11,646 bases of DNA. Source: JBCBKZ01 sp039026975. Its GTDB lineage: Bacteria; Bacteroidota; Bacteroidia; J057. Below the pieces are notes generated by a model. It did not search any database and was not told the origin of the DNA. It worked only from the letters and a program-made list of their open reading frames with translations. The DNA lies in the NCBI GenBank assembly GCA_039026975.1, contig JBCCLI010000194.1:1-11646 (forward strand), written 5' to 3'. Below, in pieces: positions 1 to 6,064 of the stretch; positions within the stretch are counted from its first letter, which is position 1, and every line of letters begins with the position of its first letter. Made by a program: the position numbers and the translations under genes.

Positions 1-219
1 AGGCGTTCTGTACACTTGCTCATGCCCTCCCAGGGAAGGCCGCTGGTACGTGCCGCTACGCCAGGATGGTGCAGAGGGATCATCCTCATAGAAAAGATAT
101 TGTTTGTTAGGTGAAAATTGTTGACCCTGTGCTAATGGAGGATCACTAACCAAGATAAAAGTAAATAGGCAAACAGATAAGAAGCGTAGGGAACACAGCA
201 AATATTGGGAGTTGCGCAT
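1..219 (-). CDS. Secreted protein of unknown function, N-terminal part only
   Basis: An open frame of 73 codons starts at ATG 219-217 and runs leftward off the window without a stop, so only the N-terminus is visible. It begins MRNSQYLLCSLRFLSVCLFT and continues as a typical Sec signal peptide: arginines at 2 and 12, a hydrophobic core at about 13-24, and a likely cleavage after the LAQ at about 30-32. The mature start (QQFSPNKQYLFYEDDPSAPS) is polar, with aromatic and acidic residues, and I recognise no family. Cys9 and Cys17 lie inside the signal region and do not form a lipobox in the usual place. It lies 171 bp downstream of the isomerase gene on the same strand, but a good promoter box at 281-288 suggests its own transcription start. 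The start is well supported by the signal peptide; the function is unknown. Confidence 0.7.
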   Translation of the reverse strand, partial: MRNSQYLLCSLRFLSVCLFTFILVSDPPLAQGQQFSPNKQYLFYEDDPSAPSWRSGTYQRPSLGGHEQVYRTP

Positions 220-280
220 TCCAGCTAAAGATCACAGAATGAAACCAGGATGGGTGATGCACTGGCTGATCTTTATGCTT

Positions 281-288
281 CAAATGTA
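281..288 (-). promoter_or_regulatory. Bacteroidota -7 promoter box for the leftmost gene
   Basis: Read on the minus strand this is TACATTTG, an exact match to the TAnnTTTG -7 consensus of the Bacteroidota primary sigma factor. Transcription would begin near 274, giving a leader of about 55 nt before the ATG at 219. A clear -33 TTG/TTTG element is not seen about 20 bp upstream, which lowers confidence. The position, in the gap between two same-strand genes, fits a promoter for the secreted-protein gene. Confidence 0.4.
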
Positions 289-390
289 GAGGAGAATAAG
301 GGTAATTCCGCAGAAGTAAACTCCCGAATATTACAACAATTGACTTATCCGAAATATCGGTTAAAAATGGAAAATTCTCTGAATCTAAGC

Positions 391-1128
391 TTATTCTTCT
401 TCAGGATACTGGAAATCATACAGCTTCTCAATCTTTTTCTTACGTAGCTCTAGAACTTCCATTGTCATGGTAATAGGCTCTACAGGGACATCTCGTGGCC
501 CCGTTTTTACTGCGGCAATGGTGTCTACTAGCGCCAGTCCGTCAATCACTTCCCCAAAAATGGTGTATTGCTGGTCTAACCAGGGAGAACCCCCCTCTTC
601 CATATAGGCCTTTTTCTCTTCTTCTGAATAGGTAAATGCTTGACCAGTGATTTGGGACAGTCTATTTTCCATCATCTTTAGTTCAGCCTCTTTCACAGGT
701 TTGCCCTGCACTATGTAAAACTGGCAGCTAGAAGACCTTTTCTCAGGATTGACGGCATCTCCTTGTCTGGCGGCGGCCAATACTCCTTTTTTATGAATGT
801 AGCCAGGTAAGATCTCTGCTTCTATGGTGTAGCCCAGGCCCCCCGTTCCCCAAGCATTTTTTTTAGCGGGGTCTTTAGATTCGGGATCTCCTCCTTGAAT
901 CATAAAGTCTTTGATGATTCTGTGGAATAATGTACTGTTATATGTGCCTTCTTCTACCAGCTTGAGAAAGTTGGCTTTATGCTGAGGAGTAGCATCATAG
1001 AGTAGGACAACTATGTCTCCTAAAGTGGTGGAGATTTTTACCAGTTGATCTTTTTTATTTTTTTGTGCTTCTGATTCGTTTATTGTCATGATAAAGAGCA
1101 GAATAAATAGGAAGGAATAACGCTTCAT
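391..1128 (-). CDS. Secreted cyclophilin-type peptidyl-prolyl cis-trans isomerase
   Basis: The 245-residue product should catalyse cis-trans isomerisation of proline peptide bonds in exported proteins. Residues 1-21 form a Sec signal peptide (Lys2-Arg3, hydrophobic 5-14, cleavage after SEA), placing it in the periplasm or on the envelope. The cyclophilin domain covers about 29-230. The catalytic segment FHRIIKDFMIQGGDP (68-82) carries Arg70, Phe75 and Gln78 at exactly the spacing of Arg55, Phe60 and Gln63 in human cyclophilin A. SSSCQFYIVQ (132-141) is the substrate-groove strand, and Trp183 in SPWLDQQYTIFG matches the conserved ligand-contact Trp; the His of that region is replaced by Tyr188. 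A charged helical insertion of about 35 residues (143-178) between groove and Trp makes it longer than the roughly 165-residue core. The start codon lies only 7 bp from the divergent lipoprotein start. The isomerase call is very secure; the in vivo clients are unknown. Confidence 0.95.
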   Translation of the reverse strand: MKRYSFLFILLFIMTINESEAQKNKKDQLVKISTTLGDIVVLLYDATPQHKANFLKLVEEGTYNSTLFHRIIKDFMIQGGDPESKDPAKKNAWGTGGLGYTIEAEILPGYIHKKGVLAAARQGDAVNPEKRSSSCQFYIVQGKPVKEAELKMMENRLSQITGQAFTYSEEEKKAYMEEGGSPWLDQQYTIFGEVIDGLALVDTIAAVKTGPRDVPVEPITMTMEVLELRKKKIEKLYDFQYPEEE

Positions 1129-1135
1129 GTAAAAA

Positions 1136-1642
1136 ATGGTAATTAGAGAAAATCAATATTACGAATTAATTTTTAAACGGAACTATTTGTCCGTTTTCTT
1201 TGTGGGATTACTGCTGCTTGGTCTCTTTGCCTGTAAGCGTCCCCCCAAAGGGGCCCTTAGTCCTGAAGCAAGGACTATGCTAGATTCTTTAGCCCTTACA
1301 GGCCAAAATATAGAGGCTAAATACATGGTGTTAGGAGATCAGATGACCATATTACTAGCGGAGGCCTTGGCCAAATCTTCTAATAAAGCCGTGATGAACC
1401 ACCTAGCTACTTTTGAGGATGAGAATGCACTGGCTTTGCGCTTATTAGGAAAAGAAATAGACGTTTGGCTTGTGCATATGAGCCAGGAGGAACGCATAGC
1501 CTTTTTCTTCCGCCTTCAGAATGAGGCCTTCACTCCTAAACTAACTACCCTCTCTGCCAGCTTTAAAAGAAGAATGCGTCAGCAGCCGGAGAACATTGAG
1601 CAGTTTGAAAAATTGTATGCCTGTTTGTATTGGCGTAAGTAG
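1136..1642 (+). CDS. Small predicted lipoprotein of unknown function
   Basis: The frame encodes up to 168 residues. A hydrophobic segment at about 18-32 ends in LFAC, a good lipobox, so Cys33 should be lipidated after signal peptidase II cleavage. The mature part (34-168) is predicted mostly helical, with LSPEARTMLDSLALTGQ, a Met/Leu/Ala-rich stretch at 64-80 and a basic segment FKRRMRQQ (143-150); a second cysteine lies at 163. I recognise no family. The start is doubtful: ATG 1136 gives an unusually long 17-residue n-region and sits 7 bp from the divergent isomerase start. TTG at 1187 would remove the positive charges Lys14-Arg15. The codons from ATT 1169 would give an ideal lipoprotein signal (MFKRNYL...), but ATT is a very rare start. 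An AGGAAGGA stretch at 1110-1117 is too far from the ATG to act as a ribosome site. Lipoprotein status is likely; the role is unknown. Confidence 0.75.
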   Translation: MVIRENQYYELIFKRNYLSVFFVGLLLLGLFACKRPPKGALSPEARTMLDSLALTGQNIEAKYMVLGDQMTILLAEALAKSSNKAVMNHLATFEDENALALRLLGKEIDVWLVHMSQEERIAFFFRLQNEAFTPKLTTLSASFKRRMRQQPENIEQFEKLYACLYWRK

Positions 1643-1754
1643 GGAGAAAGTTAAGGGACAAGGTATTTATGGTTACTTTCTTTGCTAAGGAAACAGTAGC
1701 TCCTGTTGAAGTTGATGGAGCGCTGGCATGTGATCATCAGTAGGAATAGCTGTT

Positions 1755-1784
1755 AAAAAAAAGACTCTTACGCTAAAAAGTAAG
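1755..1784 (-). terminator. Weak intrinsic terminator after the ABC exporter gene
   Basis: On the minus strand, just past the exporter stop codon, CTTAC (1784-1780) can pair with GTAAG (1771-1767). An alternative 6-bp stem, ACTTTT with AAGAGT, uses the same region. Eight consecutive U residues follow (1762-1755). The stem is short and AT-rich, so the U tract is the stronger part of the evidence. Confidence 0.45.
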
Positions 1785-1798
1785 GTGCTAGTACCTCA

Positions 1799-3634
1799 CT
1801 AAGAAACTATTTGGCTACCAAACTGTATGCTGTGAAGCTCTTTATAGACCCCATTTACTGTAAGTAGACTCTTATGGTCGCCTCTTTCCACTATCTTTCC
1901 ATTATCTATCACAAAAATTTCATCTGCTTCAACAATGGTCGACAGCCTATGGGCTACTACTATGGACGTTCTGTGCGCCATCAACTTATCCAGGGCTTCC
2001 TGGACCAATTTCTCTGAACCAGTATCCAGGTTAGAGGTAGCTTCATCCAAAATGAGAATGGGGGGATTTCTCAATACAGCCCGGGCGATAGAAATACGCT
2101 GCCTTTGACCTCCTGAGAGTCTTGTGCCTCTTTCCCCTATGACCGTATCATACTGTTCTGGAAGCTGCATGATAAACTCATGTGCATTGGCAATTTTAGC
2201 CGCTTCCATCACTGCCTCTCTATCCGGTTTTTTGATTCCGTAGGCTATGTTCTGTAAGACTGTATCATGAAAGAGAATCCCCTCCTGAGAGACTATTCCT
2301 ATCAACTTTCTCAACTCGAACAGCTCCCATTCTGTGATATCAATGCCGTCTATGGTAATCTGTCCTTTTTGGGGGTCATAAAACCGTGGAATAAGGTCCA
2401 GGATGGTAGACTTTCCACTACCGGATGCACCCACCAGGGCTACCATTTTCCCTTTGGGGATGTCCAGCGCTATATTCTTCAACACATCTTCCTCTCCATA
2501 AGAAAAATATACATCTTCAAATCGCAGGGACTTCTCAAAGGTTAAGCCTTTTTGGGCGTGGGGATTATTCTGTATCTCAGGGATAACGTGAAGGAGTTCT
2601 TCTATTCTCTCAAAAGCAGCAATTCCTCTCTGGGCTTTAGAGACTGCATTAGAGATGACCTTGATAGGAGAAATAAACTGAGAGAATACCGCAATGAAAG
2701 CAATAAACTCTTCCGCTCGTAGATCGCTTTCTCGAGAAAGGATGAGAGAGCCGCTGTACAAAATGATTAAGCATATGACTGTAATACTTAAAATCTCCGA
2801 AATGGGGGAAGCTAATTCAGATTGGCGCCTGATCTGTACTTGTATGTTTGTGTAATCCTGGTTCTGTACTTCATATCTTTCTCGCTCATAGGCTTCCTTC
2901 TGGAAGGACTTCACGATTCGAATACCGCCCAGGAACTCGTCCAGGACTGCTACCAGGTTCCCCAGGAGTTGTTGGCCTATTTTTCCTTTTTGCCTAAGTG
3001 ATTTTCGGATGTAGTTGATGAAAAGGCCTGTGATGGGAAGAATGATGAGGGTGAAAAGGGTCAGTTTCCAGGAAATCCCAAATAAGACCATGAGAAACAC
3101 AATCATGGTCAGAGGCTCCCTGATAATACTTTGGACTGTACCTATAACTGCTTCCTGGATTACCTGTACGTCAGATACCAGTACACTGATGATGTCACCC
3201 TTCTTTCTTTTGGTAAAGAAAGAGAGGCTTAGTATGCTGGTGTGCGCATATAATCGATTCCTGATGTTCATGAGTATCCCTTGTTCCAGTGGACTAATGA
3301 AGTAGGAAACACCGTAGCGTGCCATATTTTTAATGACAATGATCACAAAAAGAGAGATACAAAATCCCTGGAGAACGGCCTGCTTACCTAAGGTTTGCAT
3401 AGCCTGGAATAAGTGGTAATAGCCATGCTCCTTAATAGACTTACTACTCAGCCAGTTTAGAGAGGTTTCCGGCGCAGCCATAACTTCTTCCTCAAATAGG
3501 ATTTGTAAGAAGGGAATGATGGAAACCAGAGAAGCTGCACTAAAAACCGTATATATCAGGGCAAAGAGCATAGCCACCCCACCCATCCAAAACCAGGGCT
3601 TCCCATATGACAATATTCTGAAGTATTTCTTCAT
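1799..3634 (-). CDS. MsbA-type ABC exporter, fused permease and ATPase
   Basis: This 611-residue half-transporter would dimerise in the inner membrane and use ATP to export a lipid or hydrophobic substrate. The N-terminal permease (about 15-335) has six predicted membrane helices, near 16-44, 86-108, 170-190, 191-208, 280-300 and 308-326, with the coupling sequence FFTKRKKGDIIS at 139-150. The ATPase domain (about 369-605) has every expected motif: A-loop Tyr379, Walker A GASGSGKST (402-410), Q-loop Gln450, signature LSGGQ (506-510), Walker B ILILD (526-530) with catalytic Glu531, D-loop SNLD (534-537) and switch His562, so it should be active. Length and order are those of MsbA, LmrA and BmrA-type exporters. 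In this phylum such proteins are candidates for lipid A-core flipping, but drug or lipid exporters look the same, so no symbol is given. It is transcribed alone, divergently from the EAD-like gene, with 3635-3700 as shared upstream DNA. Confidence 0.95.
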   Translation of the reverse strand: MKKYFRILSYGKPWFWMGGVAMLFALIYTVFSAASLVSIIPFLQILFEEEVMAAPETSLNWLSSKSIKEHGYYHLFQAMQTLGKQAVLQGFCISLFVIIVIKNMARYGVSYFISPLEQGILMNIRNRLYAHTSILSLSFFTKRKKGDIISVLVSDVQVIQEAVIGTVQSIIREPLTMIVFLMVLFGISWKLTLFTLIILPITGLFINYIRKSLRQKGKIGQQLLGNLVAVLDEFLGGIRIVKSFQKEAYERERYEVQNQDYTNIQVQIRRQSELASPISEILSITVICLIILYSGSLILSRESDLRAEEFIAFIAVFSQFISPIKVISNAVSKAQRGIAAFERIEELLHVIPEIQNNPHAQKGLTFEKSLRFEDVYFSYGEEDVLKNIALDIPKGKMVALVGASGSGKSTILDLIPRFYDPQKGQITIDGIDITEWELFELRKLIGIVSQEGILFHDTVLQNIAYGIKKPDREAVMEAAKIANAHEFIMQLPEQYDTVIGERGTRLSGGQRQRISIARAVLRNPPILILDEATSNLDTGSEKLVQEALDKLMAHRTSIVVAHRLSTIVEADEIFVIDNGKIVERGDHKSLLTVNGVYKELHSIQFGSQIVS

Positions 3635-3688
3635 GACTGGTAAACCTACGAAATATCTGTTGATTCCGTTTTAGAAGGGGATTTTTCC

Positions 3689-3695
3689 TATTTTG
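3689..3695 (+). promoter_or_regulatory. Possible -7 box upstream of the EAD-like gene
   Basis: TATTTTG resembles the Bacteroidota -7 consensus TAnnTTTG but is one base short in the spacer. The nearest upstream TTG (3660-3662) is about 26 bp away, longer than the usual spacing. If used, transcription would start near 3702, just past the in-frame stop at 3698-3700, which would permit a start upstream of TTG 3758. This is a weak call. Confidence 0.2.
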
Positions 3696-3757
3696 GGTAG
3701 ACAACCCCTACGAGCCTGAAAACGCTGACAGCCATACAAGCCGATCTTAAGGACATT

Positions 3758-4903
3758 TTGGAGAAAGACTTCAGAATGGCCATAAAAAGCCTGAAAAAGT
3801 ATTTGAAGGAAGATGCTTCCATCCAGAATGAGCTGCTTATGATAGAGGTGCGGCTCAGGCAAGCGGATTTCTCCCAAATTAGAGGTACGCTGGCGGATGA
3901 GGAAGTACAGAAACAGTACCTGCGCATCCAGGCTGATCTTCTATTGCTGATAGACCTCTTAAGCGAGTTTGATGTGGAACTGGAAAAAGAGCCGCCTCAG
4001 GACGGGCCTAAGCAGGGGCATGTGCTGTACCAGATCCCCGGCTATATGGGCGTAGAGAAAGAAGAGATCTGTAAAGTGAGAATAGCTTTGGAGGAGCTTA
4101 TCCTCAGAGAAGGAATCAAAGAGGAGCAGCCGATAGTGGTTCAACAAATCCGGATAGCGGATGTCATGCAGGTGAATCTGTTGGATCCTCAAGAGGACCC
4201 AGCTTTTTCCATAAGGACTTTCTCCGAGCTGGTACAGTTTATAGATGAGGATACCTTTACGGAATGGACTTTCTATGTAAAACCCTTAAAGGAAGGCCAG
4301 CATACCCTCTTGCTAAAAGTGGCAGTCATAGAACTTATCAGCGGAAGGGAAAGGAAGAGGGAAATAGTGCTTGAAGAAAAGATCACTGTTAGGGCAAAGG
4401 CAGTCAGGCAGAAGGGAGGGCCCGCATTCAAACATTCTGATCAGGTAATTTCTATGGTCTCAGGTACTATTATCGAGACATTACCTGCTATTGAAGCAGG
4501 AGCTACCCCACCTCCTCATGTAAGCCAGCAACTAGATCAAATGCTGACAGAGGTACCTCCCAATGATTCTAGGGTAAGTGGGAGATTTCCCATTCCTTCA
4601 ACTGAGGGCCAAGTCTCCCCACCAAATCCTATTCCTCCTCAGGAAAATGATCGTATGCCTATTCCCGCCTCAGAATCCAGAAAGCCTAAGCCCTGGGTGT
4701 GGCCTATGGTGGCTATGTTGTTAGTCCTAATCGTTGGGACCTGGACATTTTTATCTACACCAAAATATAACCCTATTAACCCACCAAATCCTCCTGACTC
4801 TTCCCTTTTTGATGGGGAGGAAGACTCTCTTAAGGTAGACTCAGTACACGTGGATTCTGTGAGAATGGATTCTGTTACATCTGATACCCTACCTAATCCG
4901 TAA
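3758..4903 (+). CDS. Membrane-anchored protein with an EAD11-like N-terminal domain
   Basis: With TTG 3758 as start the product has 381 residues. Residues 1-68 are helical (AIKSLKKYLKED, SIQNELLMIEVRLRQADFSQ, EEVQKQYLRIQADLLLLIDL) and resemble Effector-Associated Domain 11, a small helical adaptor domain of bacterial conflict systems. Residues about 88-215 form a beta-rich domain, including EWTFYVKPLKEGQHTLLLKV and GRERKREIVLEEKI, of a kind I recall from Bacteroidota proteins near caspase/CHAT/TIR-type effectors. A proline- and Ser-rich stalk (about 248-310) leads to one TM helix (about 312-332) and a 50-residue tail ending in 5-residue repeats. There is no N-terminal signal peptide, so the EAD and beta domains should be cytoplasmic and the tail periplasmic. 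The frame is open from 3701, and helix 1 (LTAIQADLKDILEKD) lies mostly before TTG 3758, so CTG 3725 or CTG 3716 may be the true start. No effector or NTPase gene adjoins it. The gene is certain; the EAD assignment rests on recalled similarity. Confidence 0.8.
   Translation: MEKDFRMAIKSLKKYLKEDASIQNELLMIEVRLRQADFSQIRGTLADEEVQKQYLRIQADLLLLIDLLSEFDVELEKEPPQDGPKQGHVLYQIPGYMGVEKEEICKVRIALEELILREGIKEEQPIVVQQIRIADVMQVNLLDPQEDPAFSIRTFSELVQFIDEDTFTEWTFYVKPLKEGQHTLLLKVAVIELISGRERKREIVLEEKITVRAKAVRQKGGPAFKHSDQVISMVSGTIIETLPAIEAGATPPPHVSQQLDQMLTEVPPNDSRVSGRFPIPSTEGQVSPPNPIPPQENDRMPIPASESRKPKPWVWPMVAMLLVLIVGTWTFLSTPKYNPINPPNPPDSSLFDGEEDSLKVDSVHVDSVRMDSVTSDTLPNP
4835..4879 (+). repeat. Three tandem 15-bp units encoding a [VM]DSVx repeat
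   Basis: The units GTAGACTCAGTACAC, GTGGATTCTGTGAGA and ATGGATTCTGTTACA sit head to tail near the end of the EAD-like gene and encode VDSVH, VDSVR and MDSVT (residues 360-374), followed by a degenerate SDTL. The first unit differs from the others mainly at synonymous sites, so the repeat is not newly duplicated and the amino-acid pattern appears to be maintained. It lies in the predicted extracytoplasmic tail after the TM helix. Confidence 0.75.
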
Positions 4904-5035
4904 GAAGCCTCTTAGCTAGGGGTTGTATCTTTCTACAGGTGGGATCTTCCATGCCCGTATCTCGGCTGATCTTAATTGGGGTAGGTGGTAAATCAATTGA
5001 TAGGAAAGGAATATATTGATCAAGGAATGCTTATC

Positions 5036-5069
5036 AAAAAGTCCGAGACATGCTACACATGCCTCGGAC
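5036..5069 (-). terminator. Strong intrinsic terminator of the outer-membrane barrel gene
   Basis: On the minus strand, 41 bp past the barrel stop codon, GTCCGAGGCATG (5069-5058) pairs with CATGTCTCGGAC (5052-5041) over 12 bp, including one G-U wobble, around the 5-nt loop TGTAG. Five U residues follow (5040-5036). On the plus strand the wobble becomes an A-C mismatch and no U run follows, so it should act only on minus-strand transcripts, not on the convergent EAD-like gene. Confidence 0.88.
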
Positions 5070-5109
5070 CACTTTATGACAAAAAATACGCGATTACTAT
5101 ATCAAATTC

Positions 5110-5724
5110 TTACAGGAGTACCCATCCTACACTCACTTGTACTACCCTGTTTCCAACATCTACTAGTGGCACATCTGCTACATTACTAAGTCCATGGTAG
5201 TAGCTGGTACCCAGGGTAAGGCCAAATGCAAACTCATAATCTACTCCTACCTGGATTCCAAAATCAGTAGTATTATACATATTGACTACGTCATTTAGGA
5301 GGTCTGTTTGAGCATTGATGTCTCCTACACTCACCCCTATATTATCATCTACCAGGAAGTTAAGTTGAGGTCCCGCTTTAAGGGCCAATCCGGCAACTGG
5401 ATAATACTTAAGTAATACAGGTACACTTAGGTATGAAAGGGTAATATCTGCATTTCCATTTACTCCGGGAACGGCTTGTTGGGTTCCAAACTGGTTAAAT
5501 AAGAGCTCGGGCTGGATAGCGAAATTCTGATTAAGGCCGATGGTACTGAAGGCACCTGCATGAAATCCTGATACGTAGTCTCCACTCAGATTTACCAGAC
5601 CTGCCAGGTCTCCATCCAGGTTGGCATAGTTCCACCCACCTTTAATTCCAAACTTTATATCCTGAGCAAAAGAAACGCTTACAAACAAGAGAGCAAGTGT
5701 AAAAATTGTTATTAACTTTTTCAT
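5110..5724 (-). CDS. PorT-like outer-membrane beta-barrel protein
   Basis: The product has 204 residues from ATG 5724 and fits the small outer-membrane beta-barrel family common in Bacteroidota (OMP_b-brl_2, PorT-like). Residues 1-20 (MKKLITIFTLALLFVSVSFA) are a textbook signal peptide cleaved before QD. Alternating hydrophobic/polar strands follow: IKFGIKGGWNYANL (23-36), GFHAGAFSTIGL (53-64), FAIQPELLFNQFG (68-80), LSYLSVPVLLKYYPV (96-110), LALKAGPQLNFLV (113-125), FGIQVGVDYEFAFGLTLGTSYYHGLS (155-180), and a closing strand VVQVSVGWVLL. ATG 5724 is chosen over an in-frame ATG at 5847 because only the shorter form starts with a signal peptide; ATG 5730 (MIMKKL) is a close alternative. Such barrels are usually structural or accessory proteins without known transport specificity. 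It has its own strong terminator and a hairpin in its leader. The family call is secure; the function is not known. Confidence 0.9.
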   Translation of the reverse strand: MKKLITIFTLALLFVSVSFAQDIKFGIKGGWNYANLDGDLAGLVNLSGDYVSGFHAGAFSTIGLNQNFAIQPELLFNQFGTQQAVPGVNGNADITLSYLSVPVLLKYYPVAGLALKAGPQLNFLVDDNIGVSVGDINAQTDLLNDVVNMYNTTDFGIQVGVDYEFAFGLTLGTSYYHGLSNVADVPLVDVGNRVVQVSVGWVLL

Positions 5725-5747
5725 AATCATCGTGTTAGGTTGAATGC

Positions 5748-5772
5748 TGTCAGCTGTTGTTATTGGCTGACA
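5748..5772 (-). repeat. Inverted repeat in the leader of the barrel gene
   Basis: TGTCAGC and GCTGACA form a perfect 7-bp inverted repeat around an 11-nt spacer, ending 24 bp before the ATG at 5724. In the mRNA it would fold as a hairpin close to the 5' end if transcription starts near 5779. That start is suggested by a poor -7 box (TATTCTGG, 5793-5786) placed 18 bp after a TTTG (5815-5812). It could stabilise the transcript or be an operator; the sequence alone does not decide. Confidence 0.45.
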
Positions 5773-6064
5773 AGAGGGTATACGCCCAGAATACTTTTGG
5801 TTTTGGAATTTCAAAGGGCTTTGATCAAGCGTGTAAGATGAGGACATTTTCGCGTTAAGCTCCTGGAAATTGTGTTTGTCTTAATTTATTGACATAAATT
5901 ATAACACTGTTAATGAACTATGAGAATTAGATTTGTGGAAAGGCTAGGTATAGGATATGCTTGATCCAGGATTATGGAGATCCTCTTGTCCTTTTCCTCG
6001 ATTTACATTAGGTAAGTATGTTCCTGGTACAATTTGTAGGATGAAGCCCATATCCTTATACATG
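5773..6064. other. Intergenic DNA between hydrolase and barrel genes
   Basis: Together with the barrel leader this is about 340 bp without a credible gene. An in-frame extension of the barrel ORF reaches 5847 but encodes polar sequence ahead of the signal peptide and is best read as untranslated leader. The stretch 5881-5930 is AT-rich. A TTGATCAA palindrome lies at 5821-5828. Past the hydrolase stop I see only a 5-bp AGGAT/ATCCT pairing with no U tract, so no convincing hydrolase terminator is visible. Confidence 0.5.

Noticed and set aside
349..360. CCGA/TCGG hairpin downstream of the isomerase stop
   Set aside because: The stem is only 4 bp and no U tract follows on either strand, so it cannot be supported as a terminator.
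250..447. Plus-strand 65-codon frame between the leftmost gene and the isomerase
   Set aside because: It overlaps the isomerase 3' end on the opposite strand, has no recognisable domain or ribosome site, and covers the minus-strand promoter box at 281-288.
4904..4945. Possible plus-strand terminator after the EAD-like gene
   Set aside because: The AGCCTC/GGGGTT pairing relies on two G-U pairs and is followed by a mixed rather than U-rich tail.
4985..5200. Plus-strand 71-codon frame after the EAD-like gene
   Set aside because: It runs through the strong minus-strand terminator and into the antisense of the barrel gene; low-information Ser/Thr-rich sequence.
5725..5847. N-terminal extension of the barrel protein to ATG 5847
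   Set aside because: It would bury the signal peptide 41 residues in; the MKKL start at 5724 is the natural one.
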